Positions 35,793 through 45,269 are shown, counted from the stretch's first letter. The stretch is 64,000 nt of DNA from JBCBRD01 sp039819785 (GCA_039819785.1 JBCBRH010000004.1:1-64000); one strand, 5' to 3'. Notes: generated by a model from the sequence alone, not told the origin. Program-made: numbers and translations.

Positions 35793-38015
35793 TCAGGACG
35801 AAACAGGATAGGTCGGGCGTGTCGGCAAGGATGGGTCTTGCTCGCGATCGTCTGGTCCCGGGTCATCCGGCGGACGAGGAGGGACAAAAATCTTCGATCC
35901 ACCAGCTGATGATCCGCCTACCGGGTCGGCCCGGCTTACGACATCTGCCTTGGGCGTTCGGTCCGCATGTCCAGCCTTTACCCCCTGCGGCTCACCGCCT
36001 TTGGGAGATCGACCGGTATCAAGGCCAGCCACCGGCCCCATGGCGCTGCCAGGAACGTCATCAAAAAGGTCACCGGCCTTTTTGGTCGCCTGGTGGCCGG
36101 CTTCAGACACCTTTTCAGCGATTGCCAGCTTGTCGGCCGCCAGACTGTTGCTGGGTTCGTCTGTGTTCGGGGTCATGCCAGCCACCAAGCTGGCTTCAGG
36201 CTTTCCCGGCGCTGCCTCGGCCTCCGCCAATTCCGATTCCTTCGCGATGGCGGGTGCATCGGCAGCTGGCTCACCGCGCGGCTGCCGGGATGCGCTTTCA
36301 TCTTTAGCCGCCACCTTGGCTTCGGTTTTCGTCGCGCCGTTCTTCCCGGTAGACGGGGTCTTTTCAGACCCGCCTGATCCTTTGGCTGCAACTCCGGACG
36401 CTGCGCTTTCCTTTGACTGAGCTTGTGTAGCAGCCACTTCATCGGCCGCTGGGCTGGCCGTTTTAGGCGCGGCGGAGGGCTTGGCCGCTGGGGCTTCATC
36501 GACGATATCAGCATCGGCCACATCAGACTTATCGGGTTTGGCAACAGATCCTGTGGCGACCATCCCGGTTGAAGCTCCGGCCCGTTCTGCAACGGGAACA
36601 TCAACTGCTGCCGCGACATCGGTGTCGGCAAGCGCCCCGGCGCCTGCGGCAGCCACAGCAGCGGCACTCGGCGCACCAAGCGCGACCAATTCCTCAAGCT
36701 TCTTGGCAATCAAATCGGCTTCGGATTTCTCTGCGCTCTCGACAGGCACACGCCATTGAAACGCATCGAGCGCTCCGCTGACAGGCGACACGGGTGCCCA
36801 GTGTTCAGAGACCATGCCATCGGCCGTCCAGGCCGGGTCGCGTGGTGCGTTGACGGCACGCGCCAGCCATTCCCGGACGCGGCCCTTGTCGCCGAATTCT
36901 TCGCCTTCGATCCGCGCCATCAGCGTACACACACGCTGCGTCAGTCGGTTTTCCAACAGCGGCTCCAGTGCGGTGCGCGCGGCTTCATAGTCCTTCGCCT
37001 CAATCGCGGCATTGGCAACCGCAACTGGGCCTTCGAGTGAGTAGGGGTTTAACGCAGCCAGTTTCTTGACACGGTCCAAGCGGTCCTTGGGGCTGTCACC
37101 GAGGCGCGAATAGGCATAGGCCACAGCGAGATCAGGATGCGGCGCCTTCTGCCATGTCTTCTGGATCACTTTCGTGGCCTTTGGCGTGTTGCCCCGTGAA
37201 GCCAGGACGCGACCGGCAATCGCGGCTGCAGGAACGAGGTCCGCTGCCAGTCCATGCGCTTCGGTAGCCAGCTGCAGCGCGCGTTCTGGATCGCTGTCTT
37301 CCGCCACCTGAGCCTGTGCCGTCAACAAAACGGCCCGCCGCCTGTCGGCGCTGTTCTTTTCGATCTGCCCATTCTTGCGCGCAATCGCCGTCGTCTCGAG
37401 GGCTCCGGCCCAATCGCCCGTTTTGCATTGCAGCTCAAAAAGGGAATCCACGGGCCACGTCAGCTTTGGATTTAGCCGGACAGCGCGTTCGGCAAATTGG
37501 CGCGCAGCCTCAAGTTCGCCTTCGCGTTCCGCCTCAAGGAAAAGGCCGCGCAATCCGAGTTGTTCGGTGTCAGGCGTATTCAGCATCCCCTCATAAATGC
37601 GTCGTGCCGTGGCCTTGTCGCCGGAAAGCTGGGCCGCCTGAGCGCGCAACAGATGGGTCAAAGGCTCATTCGGCAGCGTCTTCCGGGCCTGAATGGCGTA
37701 GCGCGTCGCACCTGATCGGTCGCCTGCTCCGATGGCGATCATGCCGGACGACAAGGAATCGAGGCCGCGTTTCTCTTTGCGCCGCGATAGGAAACTGCCG
37801 ATGGCCGCTGGGCTTTCCCAGATGTGGCGCAGGATCGACCAGGTCAGCAAAACAGCTCCGAGCAACGCACTCAACAAGACGACCGCGTAAAAGACACTCG
37901 TCTCAATGACCCGGCCTTCCCAGTTGATGACGAGGTTTCCGGGCCGGTCAGCCAGCCATGATAAGCCCATCGCAAGAGCGACGATGACCGCGAGGTAGAT
38001 AAACAGACGCAACAT
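35793..38015 (-). CDS. hemY: HemY-like TPR membrane protein
   Basis: A 740-residue inner-membrane protein of the proteobacterial HemY family, encoded with heme genes but without an established enzymatic role. Two N-terminal helices (about 2-20 and 42-62) surround the HemY_N motif with GNLVINWEGRVIETS. TPR-like helices follow to about residue 420 with the conserved HWAPVSPVSGALDAFQWRVP. From about 440 on there is an exceptional 300-residue tail rich in Ala, Lys, Glu and Pro that ends with IFVPPRPPDDPG, a motif usual at the C-terminus. Most family members have a much shorter linker there. Last gene of hemC-hemD-mitofilin-hemY. Confidence 0.88.
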   Translation of the reverse strand: MLRLFIYLAVIVALAMGLSWLADRPGNLVINWEGRVIETSVFYAVVLLSALLGAVLLTWSILRHIWESPAAIGSFLSRRKEKRGLDSLSSGMIAIGAGDRSGATRYAIQARKTLPNEPLTHLLRAQAAQLSGDKATARRIYEGMLNTPDTEQLGLRGLFLEAEREGELEAARQFAERAVRLNPKLTWPVDSLFELQCKTGDWAGALETTAIARKNGQIEKNSADRRRAVLLTAQAQVAEDSDPERALQLATEAHGLAADLVPAAAIAGRVLASRGNTPKATKVIQKTWQKAPHPDLAVAYAYSRLGDSPKDRLDRVKKLAALNPYSLEGPVAVANAAIEAKDYEAARTALEPLLENRLTQRVCTLMARIEGEEFGDKGRVREWLARAVNAPRDPAWTADGMVSEHWAPVSPVSGALDAFQWRVPVESAEKSEADLIAKKLEELVALGAPSAAAVAAAGAGALADTDVAAAVDVPVAERAGASTGMVATGSVAKPDKSDVADADIVDEAPAAKPSAAPKTASPAADEVAATQAQSKESAASGVAAKGSGGSEKTPSTGKNGATKTEAKVAAKDESASRQPRGEPAADAPAIAKESELAEAEAAPGKPEASLVAGMTPNTDEPSNSLAADKLAIAEKVSEAGHQATKKAGDLFDDVPGSAMGPVAGLDTGRSPKGGEPQGVKAGHADRTPKADVVSRADPVGGSSAGGSKIFVPPRPPDDPGPDDREQDPSLPTRPTYPVSS

Positions 38016-38074
38016 AAGCGTTTAGACCTTCTTCGAGACGCGATGTTCTGCCGAGGTTTTTGCCCGTCCGAGCC

Positions 38075-40081
38075 TTAACCCTGGCCACCACTCAACGACG
38101 TTTTGAGCTGTTCTTCGATTTGTGCAAGCGCGACGTCGACGGCGTGACGGGCTTCCACCTTTTTCAGCCAGCCTTGAGCCGCATCAGCGGCTTCGCCTTC
38201 CAACAACTTGCCCTGTTCCAAAACCGTTCCAAGTTGGCCTGCGTTCAGTGCCTTTTCCATGCGGGCGACAACGGCCTCGGCACTGGTGTCGCCAGCATCG
38301 TGGTTCACACTGCGCACACGGACAACTGATTTCGCACCAGCCAGCAACTGGTCAAGCACGGACCCATCCGCGGGGCGCTCGGCAGCTTCGAGGATTTTGC
38401 CGATGACCGGCTGGAACGAGCTTTCCAAAGCACCCAGCGTGGAAACGCCCTGGCTCTGATACGTCTCAAGTGCCGCAAGGTCCAACACACCCGATGCCGT
38501 GGAGGCAACGTCGGAAAGTTCGTCTTTGAAATCCTCTCCACGATCAATGGCGCGCTTCAGGTTGGCCAGTTCAAGCGACAAGACGATGCGCTGGGCGTTG
38601 GTCTTACGGTCAGCTTCAGCGCTCACGACACCGGCAACGCTGCTCTCCAGCGATGTGAGCTTTTCGTTGACCGGTTGGATCGCTTTGGAGATGTCAGCGG
38701 GCAGAGCGACTTTCCCAAGCCTGGATTCAAGATCACCCTTGAGGGCATCGAGCGAGGAGCGGAGCTGTCCGGTTTCCTCTTGTACGACGCGCAGGGTCTC
38801 TGTAATGCGATCGGCGTCGGCTTTCAGTGCCTCCATCCTTTGTCCATTCCGCGCGGCATCCGTGGTGACCGTCGCGATCTGGCGGTCGATCCGCTGTGCT
38901 GCGGCTTTTGCCTGCTCACTGGTCTCGGCAATGGATTGGACACGCGTATCGAGATCCTGGCCCACACTTGCGCGCAAGGCATCAAGCTGCGCGCCTACGG
39001 ACGACTCCAAATCAGCGATCCGCCCCGTGATCGCGGCAAGTTGCGGCAGCGAAGACGCGTCGGGGTTATCACCCGCAGCAGATGTCAGTGTGTTGAACTG
39101 CTGTTCCAGTTTCGCAATGCGGTCCGGGTCAATACCGGCTCCACCAGCCGCGCCTTCAGCAGGCTGACTGTCCACCCTCTCGCTCAAGGCAGCCGTTGTC
39201 TCCGCCAGCGTGCCCTGGGTTTCGGCCAGTGACGCGATCTTCGAATTCAGCCCTTCAAGTTCGGAAAGTTTGGCCTGGGCAGCCGCGACGTCCTCGGCCA
39301 CTTTCGAAAGCGAGGCGCCGTCGCCACCTGCGGTCTGCGCGCTTTCAACGGCTGCCAACCTGCTTTTCAGCTCGTCCAAGGCGGCATTGGATTGGCCAAC
39401 ATCGCTGGGCAGACCCAGTTGCGGCGCGATCTTCGCAATCTGCGGTTTTAGGGTATCAGCGCCCAGTAGCGCCAAAAATCCGCCGACCAGTCCGGCGAGC
39501 AGCATGGAGAAAAACCGCCCGATCGACGATCCTGATGAGGCCGGCTTCGCAGCCTTGGGAGGTGGCATCTTCGACGCTGAGCCAGTCGCGCTGCCTGATC
39601 CTGACCTGCTACCCGACCCGCCGGATGATGGGGTCGATGCGGCACTTGTCTTCGAAGACGCGCCCGCACCAGACGTCGCACCGGCGACGGGCGTGACCCG
39701 GTCAGAAGCGGACTTTCCAGACGTCGACGTCCCCGAGCTGGATTTGCCCAACCCGGATGTCCCGGGAACCGAAGACGTTGCTCCGGATTTCGATCCAGTC
39801 GTTGCGCCAGATGGTGGAACAGACCCGCCGGTTTTCCCGCTCCCGGTCTTCCCACTAGCAGAGCTGCTGCCACTGGTTGTTGCTGAAGAACCCGTCGTGG
39901 AGCCGGCGGTAGGCTTCACCTCGGTCGCCTTAAGGTCGAGCGTGGCATAGGGCTTCTTTGGCCCTGCATCGCCTTTCGATTTCGCCCCATCCTTGGAAGA
40001 AGCGTCTTTGCCCGACGTGTCTTTGTTTGCCGCGGTTTTGTTTGCGGTGTCCTTATTGGACGGTGAGGTCTTATCGGCCAT
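38075..40081 (-). CDS. Mitofilin (Mic60)-like inner-membrane protein
   Basis: A 668-residue protein of the alphaproteobacterial mitofilin/COG4223 type encoded between hemD and hemY. The N-terminal 180 residues are low-complexity (Lys/Asp/Thr, then Gly/Ser/Thr). A membrane helix lies near 190-210 (IGRFFSMLLAGLVGGFLALLG), followed by long coiled coils to about 540. The C-terminal mitofilin-like domain has SLELANLKRAIDRGEDF and LLEGEAADAAQGWLKKVEAR. In alphaproteobacteria Mic60 homologues shape inner-membrane invaginations. ATG 40081 (MADKTSPSNKD) is preferred to the in-frame codon at 40147. Confidence 0.87.
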   Translation of the reverse strand: MADKTSPSNKDTANKTAANKDTSGKDASSKDGAKSKGDAGPKKPYATLDLKATEVKPTAGSTTGSSATTSGSSSASGKTGSGKTGGSVPPSGATTGSKSGATSSVPGTSGLGKSSSGTSTSGKSASDRVTPVAGATSGAGASSKTSAASTPSSGGSGSRSGSGSATGSASKMPPPKAAKPASSGSSIGRFFSMLLAGLVGGFLALLGADTLKPQIAKIAPQLGLPSDVGQSNAALDELKSRLAAVESAQTAGGDGASLSKVAEDVAAAQAKLSELEGLNSKIASLAETQGTLAETTAALSERVDSQPAEGAAGGAGIDPDRIAKLEQQFNTLTSAAGDNPDASSLPQLAAITGRIADLESSVGAQLDALRASVGQDLDTRVQSIAETSEQAKAAAQRIDRQIATVTTDAARNGQRMEALKADADRITETLRVVQEETGQLRSSLDALKGDLESRLGKVALPADISKAIQPVNEKLTSLESSVAGVVSAEADRKTNAQRIVLSLELANLKRAIDRGEDFKDELSDVASTASGVLDLAALETYQSQGVSTLGALESSFQPVIGKILEAAERPADGSVLDQLLAGAKSVVRVRSVNHDAGDTSAEAVVARMEKALNAGQLGTVLEQGKLLEGEAADAAQGWLKKVEARHAVDVALAQIEEQLKTSLSGGQG

Positions 40082-40233
40082 GAAGAAAGCGATCCTCTTT
40101 ACGCACTGCTTGAACCAAGTCCGACACCCGAGCCAAAATCCAGCCAAGCGATAAACTGGTTGTCGAACCCATCAACGGTCAAACCAACCTATCGCACGCG
40201 ATTTCCCCCGCGAGCGACGTCGTGGTTGTGTGA

Positions 40234-41004
40234 TTACGGTCCCAATTGTGCCGCCATACGGTCGATCAGGGCAAGCATTTCCTTGCCATTAGGTTTTTCT
40301 GCAACAGCAACTCGGGCGAAGCGAGTGCGGAGATCACCAAGCGCTGCGGCGACATTCTCCGACAGGCATAAGGCAGAAATAGCGTTAAGCCTGTTTTGAA
40401 GCTGTGCTGCGGAAACCAGATCTTGGAACACGCGCGCTGTTCGCGGCGAATATAACAAAACGCTGTCCAACTCTCTGGATGCCAGAGCCGAGGCTGCATC
40501 GCAGGTAAGGGCTGTTGCCTGTACCGCCCGATAGACCACGGTCTTTTCAGCAGCAATCCCTTGAGCGTTTAAAGTTCCCACAAGGTCAGCGGCAATGTCA
40601 GCTCCAGCAATATGGAGTACCCTTTGGTCACGTCTCACCGCGCCAGTTGTGATTAAGCGCGGCCATGCCGCCGCGATATCATGGCTCAGGTCTTGAGCCG
40701 TTGCCGACCAACCAGCGAGATTGTGAAACCCCACCTCAGCGGCCAGCTCCGCCGTCTTGGGCCCAACACAAAATGTCCTGACTCCCGTAAGTTCTTTGAT
40801 CCGAGACCACCCGGCTACGACGTGCAAAGCGTTCCGGCTCGTAAAGGCAATGGCACCTATTGCGTTCCAGGACGAAGCCCGCTCGGCCTCTGGCAAGGGT
40901 GCAATGTTAAGCAGCGGCGAGACGATGGAATGGTGCCCACGCGCAGATAACACCTCAGCCAAACGCTGAGCGTCATCGTTCGGACGCGTGATTAAGATGC
41001 GCAT
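40234..41004 (-). CDS. hemD: Uroporphyrinogen-III synthase
   Basis: Closes and inverts ring D of hydroxymethylbilane to give uroporphyrinogen III. The 256-residue product starts MRILITRPNDDAQRLAEVL and shows the two-lobe family pattern with AIAFTSRNALHVV and SVLLYSPRTARVF. Sequence conservation in this family is low, and the assignment is supported by position directly after hemC (5 bp gap). Confidence 0.92.
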   Translation of the reverse strand: MRILITRPNDDAQRLAEVLSARGHHSIVSPLLNIAPLPEAERASSWNAIGAIAFTSRNALHVVAGWSRIKELTGVRTFCVGPKTAELAAEVGFHNLAGWSATAQDLSHDIAAAWPRLITTGAVRRDQRVLHIAGADIAADLVGTLNAQGIAAEKTVVYRAVQATALTCDAASALASRELDSVLLYSPRTARVFQDLVSAAQLQNRLNAISALCLSENVAAALGDLRTRFARVAVAEKPNGKEMLALIDRMAAQLGP

Positions 41005-41009
41005 GTCCG

Positions 41010-41933
41010 TCAGGAGGCCAGAAAGCCAGGACCTGAAATGTCCAGCAGCTCTTGGCCGGCCTCATCTCCAATCCGGGCTGCGGCGGCCGCCGTGCCCGAC
41101 TTTTGCGTGGCATGCTGCTCAGACCCATCCGGTTTTAAAATCTGTCCAGCAAATGAAAGTTCACCGTCAGTCAGTTGGGCAAGCCCGCCGATGGGTGTCC
41201 GGCAAGACCCCTCCAAGCGCGCCAGAAACGCACGCTCCGCTGTCACACACAGTGCTGTAGCTTCATCGTTCAGCGGACCGATTAACTTTGCCGTCGCCGC
41301 ATCATTGGCCCGTAGCTCAATTCCAACGGCGCCCTGTGCTACGGCCGGAAGCATTTCCGTTGTTTCAATACGCGCGGTAATCTTGTCCGTCAGTCCGAGC
41401 CGGTTCAGCCCGGCACACGCAAGGAACGTCGCGTCCGCAACGCCGTCTTCCAGCTTTTTGAGCCGCGTCTGAACGTTGCCACGAAACCCGACAACCTCCA
41501 GATCAGGCCGGAGATGCTTTAACTGAGCAGCCCGCCGAAGAGACGATGTCCCAACCACGGCACCCGCCGGCATCTCGGCAAGCGAGCCATACTTCAAGCT
41601 AAGGAACGCGTCCCGCACATCTTCCCGAGGCAAAATCGGCCCGATCGTCAGCCCCGATGGCAGTGCTGTCGCCATATCCTTCATGGAGTGGACGGCCAAA
41701 TGAATGTCATCGTCCAGCAGCGCTTCCTCAATCTCCTTGGTGAAGAGGCCCTTGCCTCCGGCCTCGGCAAGTGGCTTGTCCAAAATGGCATCACCGGTCG
41801 TTTTAATGACCACGATCTCGAACGCGTCTTCCGGCAGTCCGTGCGCATCCATCAACCTTTGACGGACCTCATGGGCCTGGGCGAGCGCAAGCGGCGATCC
41901 GCGGGTTCCGATACGGACGATGTGGTCTGACAA
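41010..41933 (-). CDS. hemC: Porphobilinogen deaminase (hydroxymethylbilane synthase)
   Basis: Polymerises four porphobilinogens on a dipyrromethane cofactor. Key blocks are VRIGTRGSPLALAQA, KGLFTKEIEEALLDD, HSMKDMATALPSGL, GTSSLRRAAQL and the cofactor cysteine Cys244 in LEGSCRTPIGG. A TTG at 41933 with AAGGGA eight bases upstream gives 307 residues, the normal length, and places the core right after the start. A GTG at 41990 in the same frame would add 19 residues with no family character. It is divergent from tsaD, the standard alphaproteobacterial arrangement, and is the first gene of the heme unit. Confidence 0.95.
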   Translation of the reverse strand: MSDHIVRIGTRGSPLALAQAHEVRQRLMDAHGLPEDAFEIVVIKTTGDAILDKPLAEAGGKGLFTKEIEEALLDDDIHLAVHSMKDMATALPSGLTIGPILPREDVRDAFLSLKYGSLAEMPAGAVVGTSSLRRAAQLKHLRPDLEVVGFRGNVQTRLKKLEDGVADATFLACAGLNRLGLTDKITARIETTEMLPAVAQGAVGIELRANDAATAKLIGPLNDEATALCVTAERAFLARLEGSCRTPIGGLAQLTDGELSFAGQILKPDGSEQHATQKSGTAAAAARIGDEAGQELLDISGPGFLAS

Positions 41934-42100
41934 GCGATTTTCCCTTAAGTCTTCGCGCTGACGTGCCGGGCTGGCAAGGTATGGTCGCACACTCGAAAGC
42001 CGCGCGGCACAGTGAGCAGGTGGGGCCTAACGTATGCCCGAAAGCGCTTCGGCTTGGCAATCAGCCCCACACCCTATGGATCGAAAGACGAAGACCTGAA

Positions 42101-43198
42101 ATGACAGCCAGCCCTCGCGATGTACTGGTTCTCGGCATCGAAACGAGTTGTGACGAGACAGCAGCGGCCGTCGTCAGACGAACCGCGACCGGTCAGGGTC
42201 ATGTCCTATCAAACGTCATCAGGTCCCAATGGACAGCACACGCGCCGTTCGGGGGTGTCGTCCCCGAAATTGCTGCGCGTGCCCACTGTGAAATCCTCGA
42301 CGTATTGGTGGAACAGGCGCTGGGAGATGCTGGCGTAGCGTTGAATGACATCGATGCCATCGCCGCCACAGCGGGGCCTGGCCTGATCGGCGGCCTCATC
42401 GTCGGCCTTGTCTCGGCAAAAGCGCTGGCTTTCGCGGCAGGCAAGCCCCTCATAGGCGTCAATCATCTCGAAGCCCATGCTCTGACGGTTGGCCTGACTG
42501 ACGGCATTGCGCCACCCTACCTGCTCTTGCTGGTCTCCGGCGGCCATTCCCAGATCTTGGCCGTTCGCGGAATTGGCGACTATGTCCGCCTAGGTACGAC
42601 CATCGATGACGCGCTGGGCGAAGCATTTGACAAGACCGCCAAGCTGCTTGGCCTTTCACAACCAGGAGGCCCCGCCGTCGAACACGCTGCGAAAACCGGC
42701 GATGCTGACAGGTTCCTTCTTCCCCGGCCCATGCTGGGCAGGCCCGAACCGAACTTCTCATTTGCCGGATTAAAAACAGCGGTACGGCAGACAGCGCACG
42801 CCGCAGCCCCGCTAGCTGAACAAGACATCGCCGACCTGTGTGCAGGTTTTCAAGCCGCCGTCCGCGACACGATCATCGACCGCTTGGAGCGCGCGATCGA
42901 AATTGTGGTTGGCGGTGGTAGCATGGCCCGCCCGCCCATCGTGATTGCCGGCGGCGTCGCGGCCAATACGGTTCTGCGCGACGGGCTCAGCGCGCTGGCC
43001 AACCAACGCGGGCTTCCCGTCCACCTACCGCCGCTGAACTTATGTGGGGACAACGCGGCCATGATCGCTTGGGTCGGCGCGGAACGATTAGCCGCTGGCC
43101 TGCTGGATGCGGCATCAACTGTTGCGCGCCCTCGCTGGCCGCTGGATGAAACAGTCGCCCCGCTCGTCGGTCATGGCCGCAAAGGTGCCAAGGCCTGA
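42101..43198 (+). CDS. tsaD: tRNA N6-threonylcarbamoyladenosine transferase subunit TsaD
   Basis: Kae1-family ATPase that with TsaB and TsaE transfers threonylcarbamoyl to A37 of ANN-decoding tRNAs. The 365-residue product starts with VLVLGIETSCDETAAA, has the metal-binding His pair H122 and H126 in GVNHLEAHAL, the phosphate loop LVSGGHSQILAV and GGVAAN near the C-terminus. ATG 42101 directly precedes the core; an earlier in-frame start at 41963 overlaps the hemC 5' region. In many relatives gpsA follows tsaD, while here a RIME-like repeat and an EVE gene follow. Confidence 0.96.
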   Translation: MTASPRDVLVLGIETSCDETAAAVVRRTATGQGHVLSNVIRSQWTAHAPFGGVVPEIAARAHCEILDVLVEQALGDAGVALNDIDAIAATAGPGLIGGLIVGLVSAKALAFAAGKPLIGVNHLEAHALTVGLTDGIAPPYLLLLVSGGHSQILAVRGIGDYVRLGTTIDDALGEAFDKTAKLLGLSQPGGPAVEHAAKTGDADRFLLPRPMLGRPEPNFSFAGLKTAVRQTAHAAAPLAEQDIADLCAGFQAAVRDTIIDRLERAIEIVVGGGSMARPPIVIAGGVAANTVLRDGLSALANQRGLPVHLPPLNLCGDNAAMIAWVGAERLAAGLLDAASTVARPRWPLDETVAPLVGHGRKGAKA

Positions 43199-43218
43199 TG
43201 TGGAAACCAGATTATATT

Positions 43219-43324
43219 CTAGAGCATGTTCAGGAAAAGTGTACGCGGTTTTCCGCCTGGAACATGCTCCAAATCAAGATATTAGAGCCTGCTTTGCTGT
43301 TCCACGAAAAGCAAGCAGGCTCTA
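43219..43324. repeat. RIME-like intergenic palindromic repeat, copy 2
   Basis: A 106-bp partner of the element at 32460-32565. The first hairpin has perfect arms GAGCATGTTC and GAACATGCTC. The second has arms AGAGCCTGCTT and AAGCAGGCTCT. It occupies almost the whole 159-bp gap between tsaD and the EVE gene and ends against an A-rich tract. Confidence 0.85.
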
Positions 43325-43357
43325 ATAAAAAAAACACGCCGCCTCGAAGGACATGCC

Positions 43358-43918
43358 ATGACAACTGCCAAGTCGAAAAAAACAGCCACCAAAAAAGCTG
43401 CTTCAAAAAAGCCTGACGCAAATAAGGGAGCCTCGAAAGAAGTCGCAGCAAAGCCAAAAATTGGAAAGCAGTATTGGCTATTTAAATCCGAACCGTTTAA
43501 ATATTCGTGGGACGACCTCAAAGCAGAGGGGAAATCAGGCGGGGAATGGGATGGGGTCCGAAACTATCAGGCCCGCAACTTCATGCGCGATATGAAACTG
43601 GGAGACCTTGCGTTCTTCTATCACTCCAACGAAGGCCTGGAAGTGGTCGGGATTTGCGAGATTTGCGCGCTCGCCCATCCAGACACCACCACAGATGACG
43701 AGCGCTGGGAGTGCGTGGATGTACGTGCCGTTTGCCCCGTTCCCAAACCCGTGAAGCTGGCGGATGTCAAAGCCAACCCAAAGCTTGCTGATATGGCGCT
43801 TGTCACATCGATGCGCCTTTCAGTCCAGCCGGTGAAGCCGGATGAATGGGCTGAGGTTTGCAAAATGGCAGGAATAACGGCCAAGGCAATCAAGGATGCG
43901 CAAAAAGCATATAAATAA
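43358..43918 (+). CDS. EVE domain-containing protein
   Basis: A 186-residue protein whose residues from about 38 on form a PUA-like EVE domain (YWLFKSEPFKYSWDDL, GVRNYQARNFMRDM, GDLAFFYHSN). EVE domains are relatives of the YTH fold and are thought to bind modified bases in DNA or RNA. The first 35 residues are an Ala/Lys-rich tail (KKTATKKAASKKP) that resembles histone-like nucleic-acid-binding tails and is not part of the usual domain. AAGGA lies ahead of ATG 43358. In alphaproteobacteria the gene commonly follows tsaD-gpsA-yciI; here gpsA and yciI are missing between them. Confidence 0.9.
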   Translation: MTTAKSKKTATKKAASKKPDANKGASKEVAAKPKIGKQYWLFKSEPFKYSWDDLKAEGKSGGEWDGVRNYQARNFMRDMKLGDLAFFYHSNEGLEVVGICEICALAHPDTTTDDERWECVDVRAVCPVPKPVKLADVKANPKLADMALVTSMRLSVQPVKPDEWAEVCKMAGITAKAIKDAQKAYK

Positions 43919-44052
43919 ACGGACCTTCAGGGCCGTTTGAAAAGCCTGCTCTTCAGTCTTTCTCAAAGCGTGATCCGACTTGGAAATAGTCTTATGTCCA
44001 CGGACGTTTCTGCGAAAACAAGTGAACCAAAGGCAACATTGGGAAAATCCAA

Positions 44053-44706
44053 CTGACCGCTCCGAACCACGCAGCCTTTATTCGTGAGAAAACGCGCCTC
44101 ATTGCGCCCCCGCTCGTGCCGGAGATACGCCTCCACCTTGCCGACAAAACCACCGAGATCTGGGAGCAAACAGAGGCTGAGCTTGAGCGGCACAACATTC
44201 CGCCTCCATTTTGGGCGTTTGCATGGGCAGGAGGTCAGGCCGTTGCGCGTCACATACTCGTCAGTGAAGATTTCACCGGACAACGCGTGATTGACTTTGG
44301 CGCCGGCGGTGGGTTGTGCGCGATAGCCGCCAGCCTCCAAGGTGCGCGCAGCATCGAAGCCTTCGAAATAGATGCTTTGGCCCTGCTTGCAATCGAACTG
44401 AACGCCTCGGCGAACGCCATTAAAAACATTCAGCCACGCCTAATCGACCTCTTGAAATCGCCCAAGGCCATATGTGATTGCAACGTCCTGATTGCCGCCG
44501 ACGTTTTTTACGAGCAAGGCCCCGCTGTAGAGACCTTGGCCTTCATCCAGCACCAGGCAAGGCATGGTGTCCGAGTAATCGCCGGCGATCCTGAACGCAA
44601 GTATTTCCCTCGCGACGCATTTCGGTGTCTGGCAACCTACGACGTGCCCGTCGACCCCGACCTCGAAGGTGTCGAAGTGCGACGCACATCCGTGTGGGAG
44701 CTTTAA
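44053..44706 (+). CDS. ETFB-type lysine methyltransferase (METTL20/ETFBKMT family)
   Basis: Class I SAM-dependent methyltransferase. Family blocks are LVPEIRLHL, PPPFWAFAWAGGQAVARHIL, the SAM loop VIDFGAGGGLCAIAA, the DxFY motif AADVFYEQG and AGDPERKYF. These follow the pattern of eukaryotic ETFBKMT, which methylates lysines of the ETF beta subunit. Conserved sequence already begins upstream of the first GTG (44116), with AAFIREKTRLIAPPLVP. The coding region must therefore start earlier; I place it at a CTG (44053), with GGGAAA upstream, because the frame is closed by a TGA at 44023. An ATT at 44038 is also possible. Start uncertain, family assignment fairly sure. Its likely target, EtfB with the matching loop, is encoded at 21279. 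Confidence 0.8.
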   Translation: MTAPNHAAFIREKTRLIAPPLVPEIRLHLADKTTEIWEQTEAELERHNIPPPFWAFAWAGGQAVARHILVSEDFTGQRVIDFGAGGGLCAIAASLQGARSIEAFEIDALALLAIELNASANAIKNIQPRLIDLLKSPKAICDCNVLIAADVFYEQGPAVETLAFIQHQARHGVRVIAGDPERKYFPRDAFRCLATYDVPVDPDLEGVEVRRTSVWEL

Positions 44707-44834
44707 GCGCGCTTTGGCCGTCCGGCTGAAAACGGTCCTGAGCGATCCGAAAAAGCTCCAGTGGTCCAAGAGACGTGCATCGCAATGAGGAACCTCCTAA
44801 AAGCTACACCACGCACAAAACCTCGGAGGGCGTC

Positions 44835-45269
44835 ATGGATTTTGCAGGCATCGCGTTTCCCGGTGTGAATGGCATCGCTGTCGTGCTGGCTGGTGCCTGC
44901 AGCTACATGTTCGGCGGTGTCTGGTACAACTGGTTTGGCGATCTCTGGCTTAAGTCCATCGGGCGAACCTACGAGGAACTGAAAGCCGAAGGCGGGTTTG
45001 GTGCCAAACCCATGCTCATCGCACTCGCCGCACAAATGGTGATGGCGTTCGTCTTTGCCGGCGCGCTCAGCTATCTCGGCAAAGACAATGTCACCTTGGT
45101 TAACGGGGTGGCGTCTGGCCTTCTGGTCTGGTTCGGCTTCATCATGATGACACTCATCACCGACAACCAGTTCCGCGCCTATGGCTGGCGGTTGACGGCC
45201 ATTGATGGTGGCCATTGGCTCGGCGTCCTCATGATCCAGGGCGCGGTCATTGGCATCCTGGGCATGTAG
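44835..45269 (+). CDS. DUF1761 family membrane protein
   Basis: A 144-residue protein with four predicted membrane helices (about 8-28, 54-76, 84-105 and 122-142) and the DUF1761 pattern GGVWYNWFGDLWLK after helix 1. GGAGGG lies before ATG 44835; the in-frame codon at 44775 adds 20 residues without family features. Function unknown. Confidence 0.8.
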   Translation: MDFAGIAFPGVNGIAVVLAGACSYMFGGVWYNWFGDLWLKSIGRTYEELKAEGGFGAKPMLIALAAQMVMAFVFAGALSYLGKDNVTLVNGVASGLLVWFGFIMMTLITDNQFRAYGWRLTAIDGGHWLGVLMIQGAVIGILGM

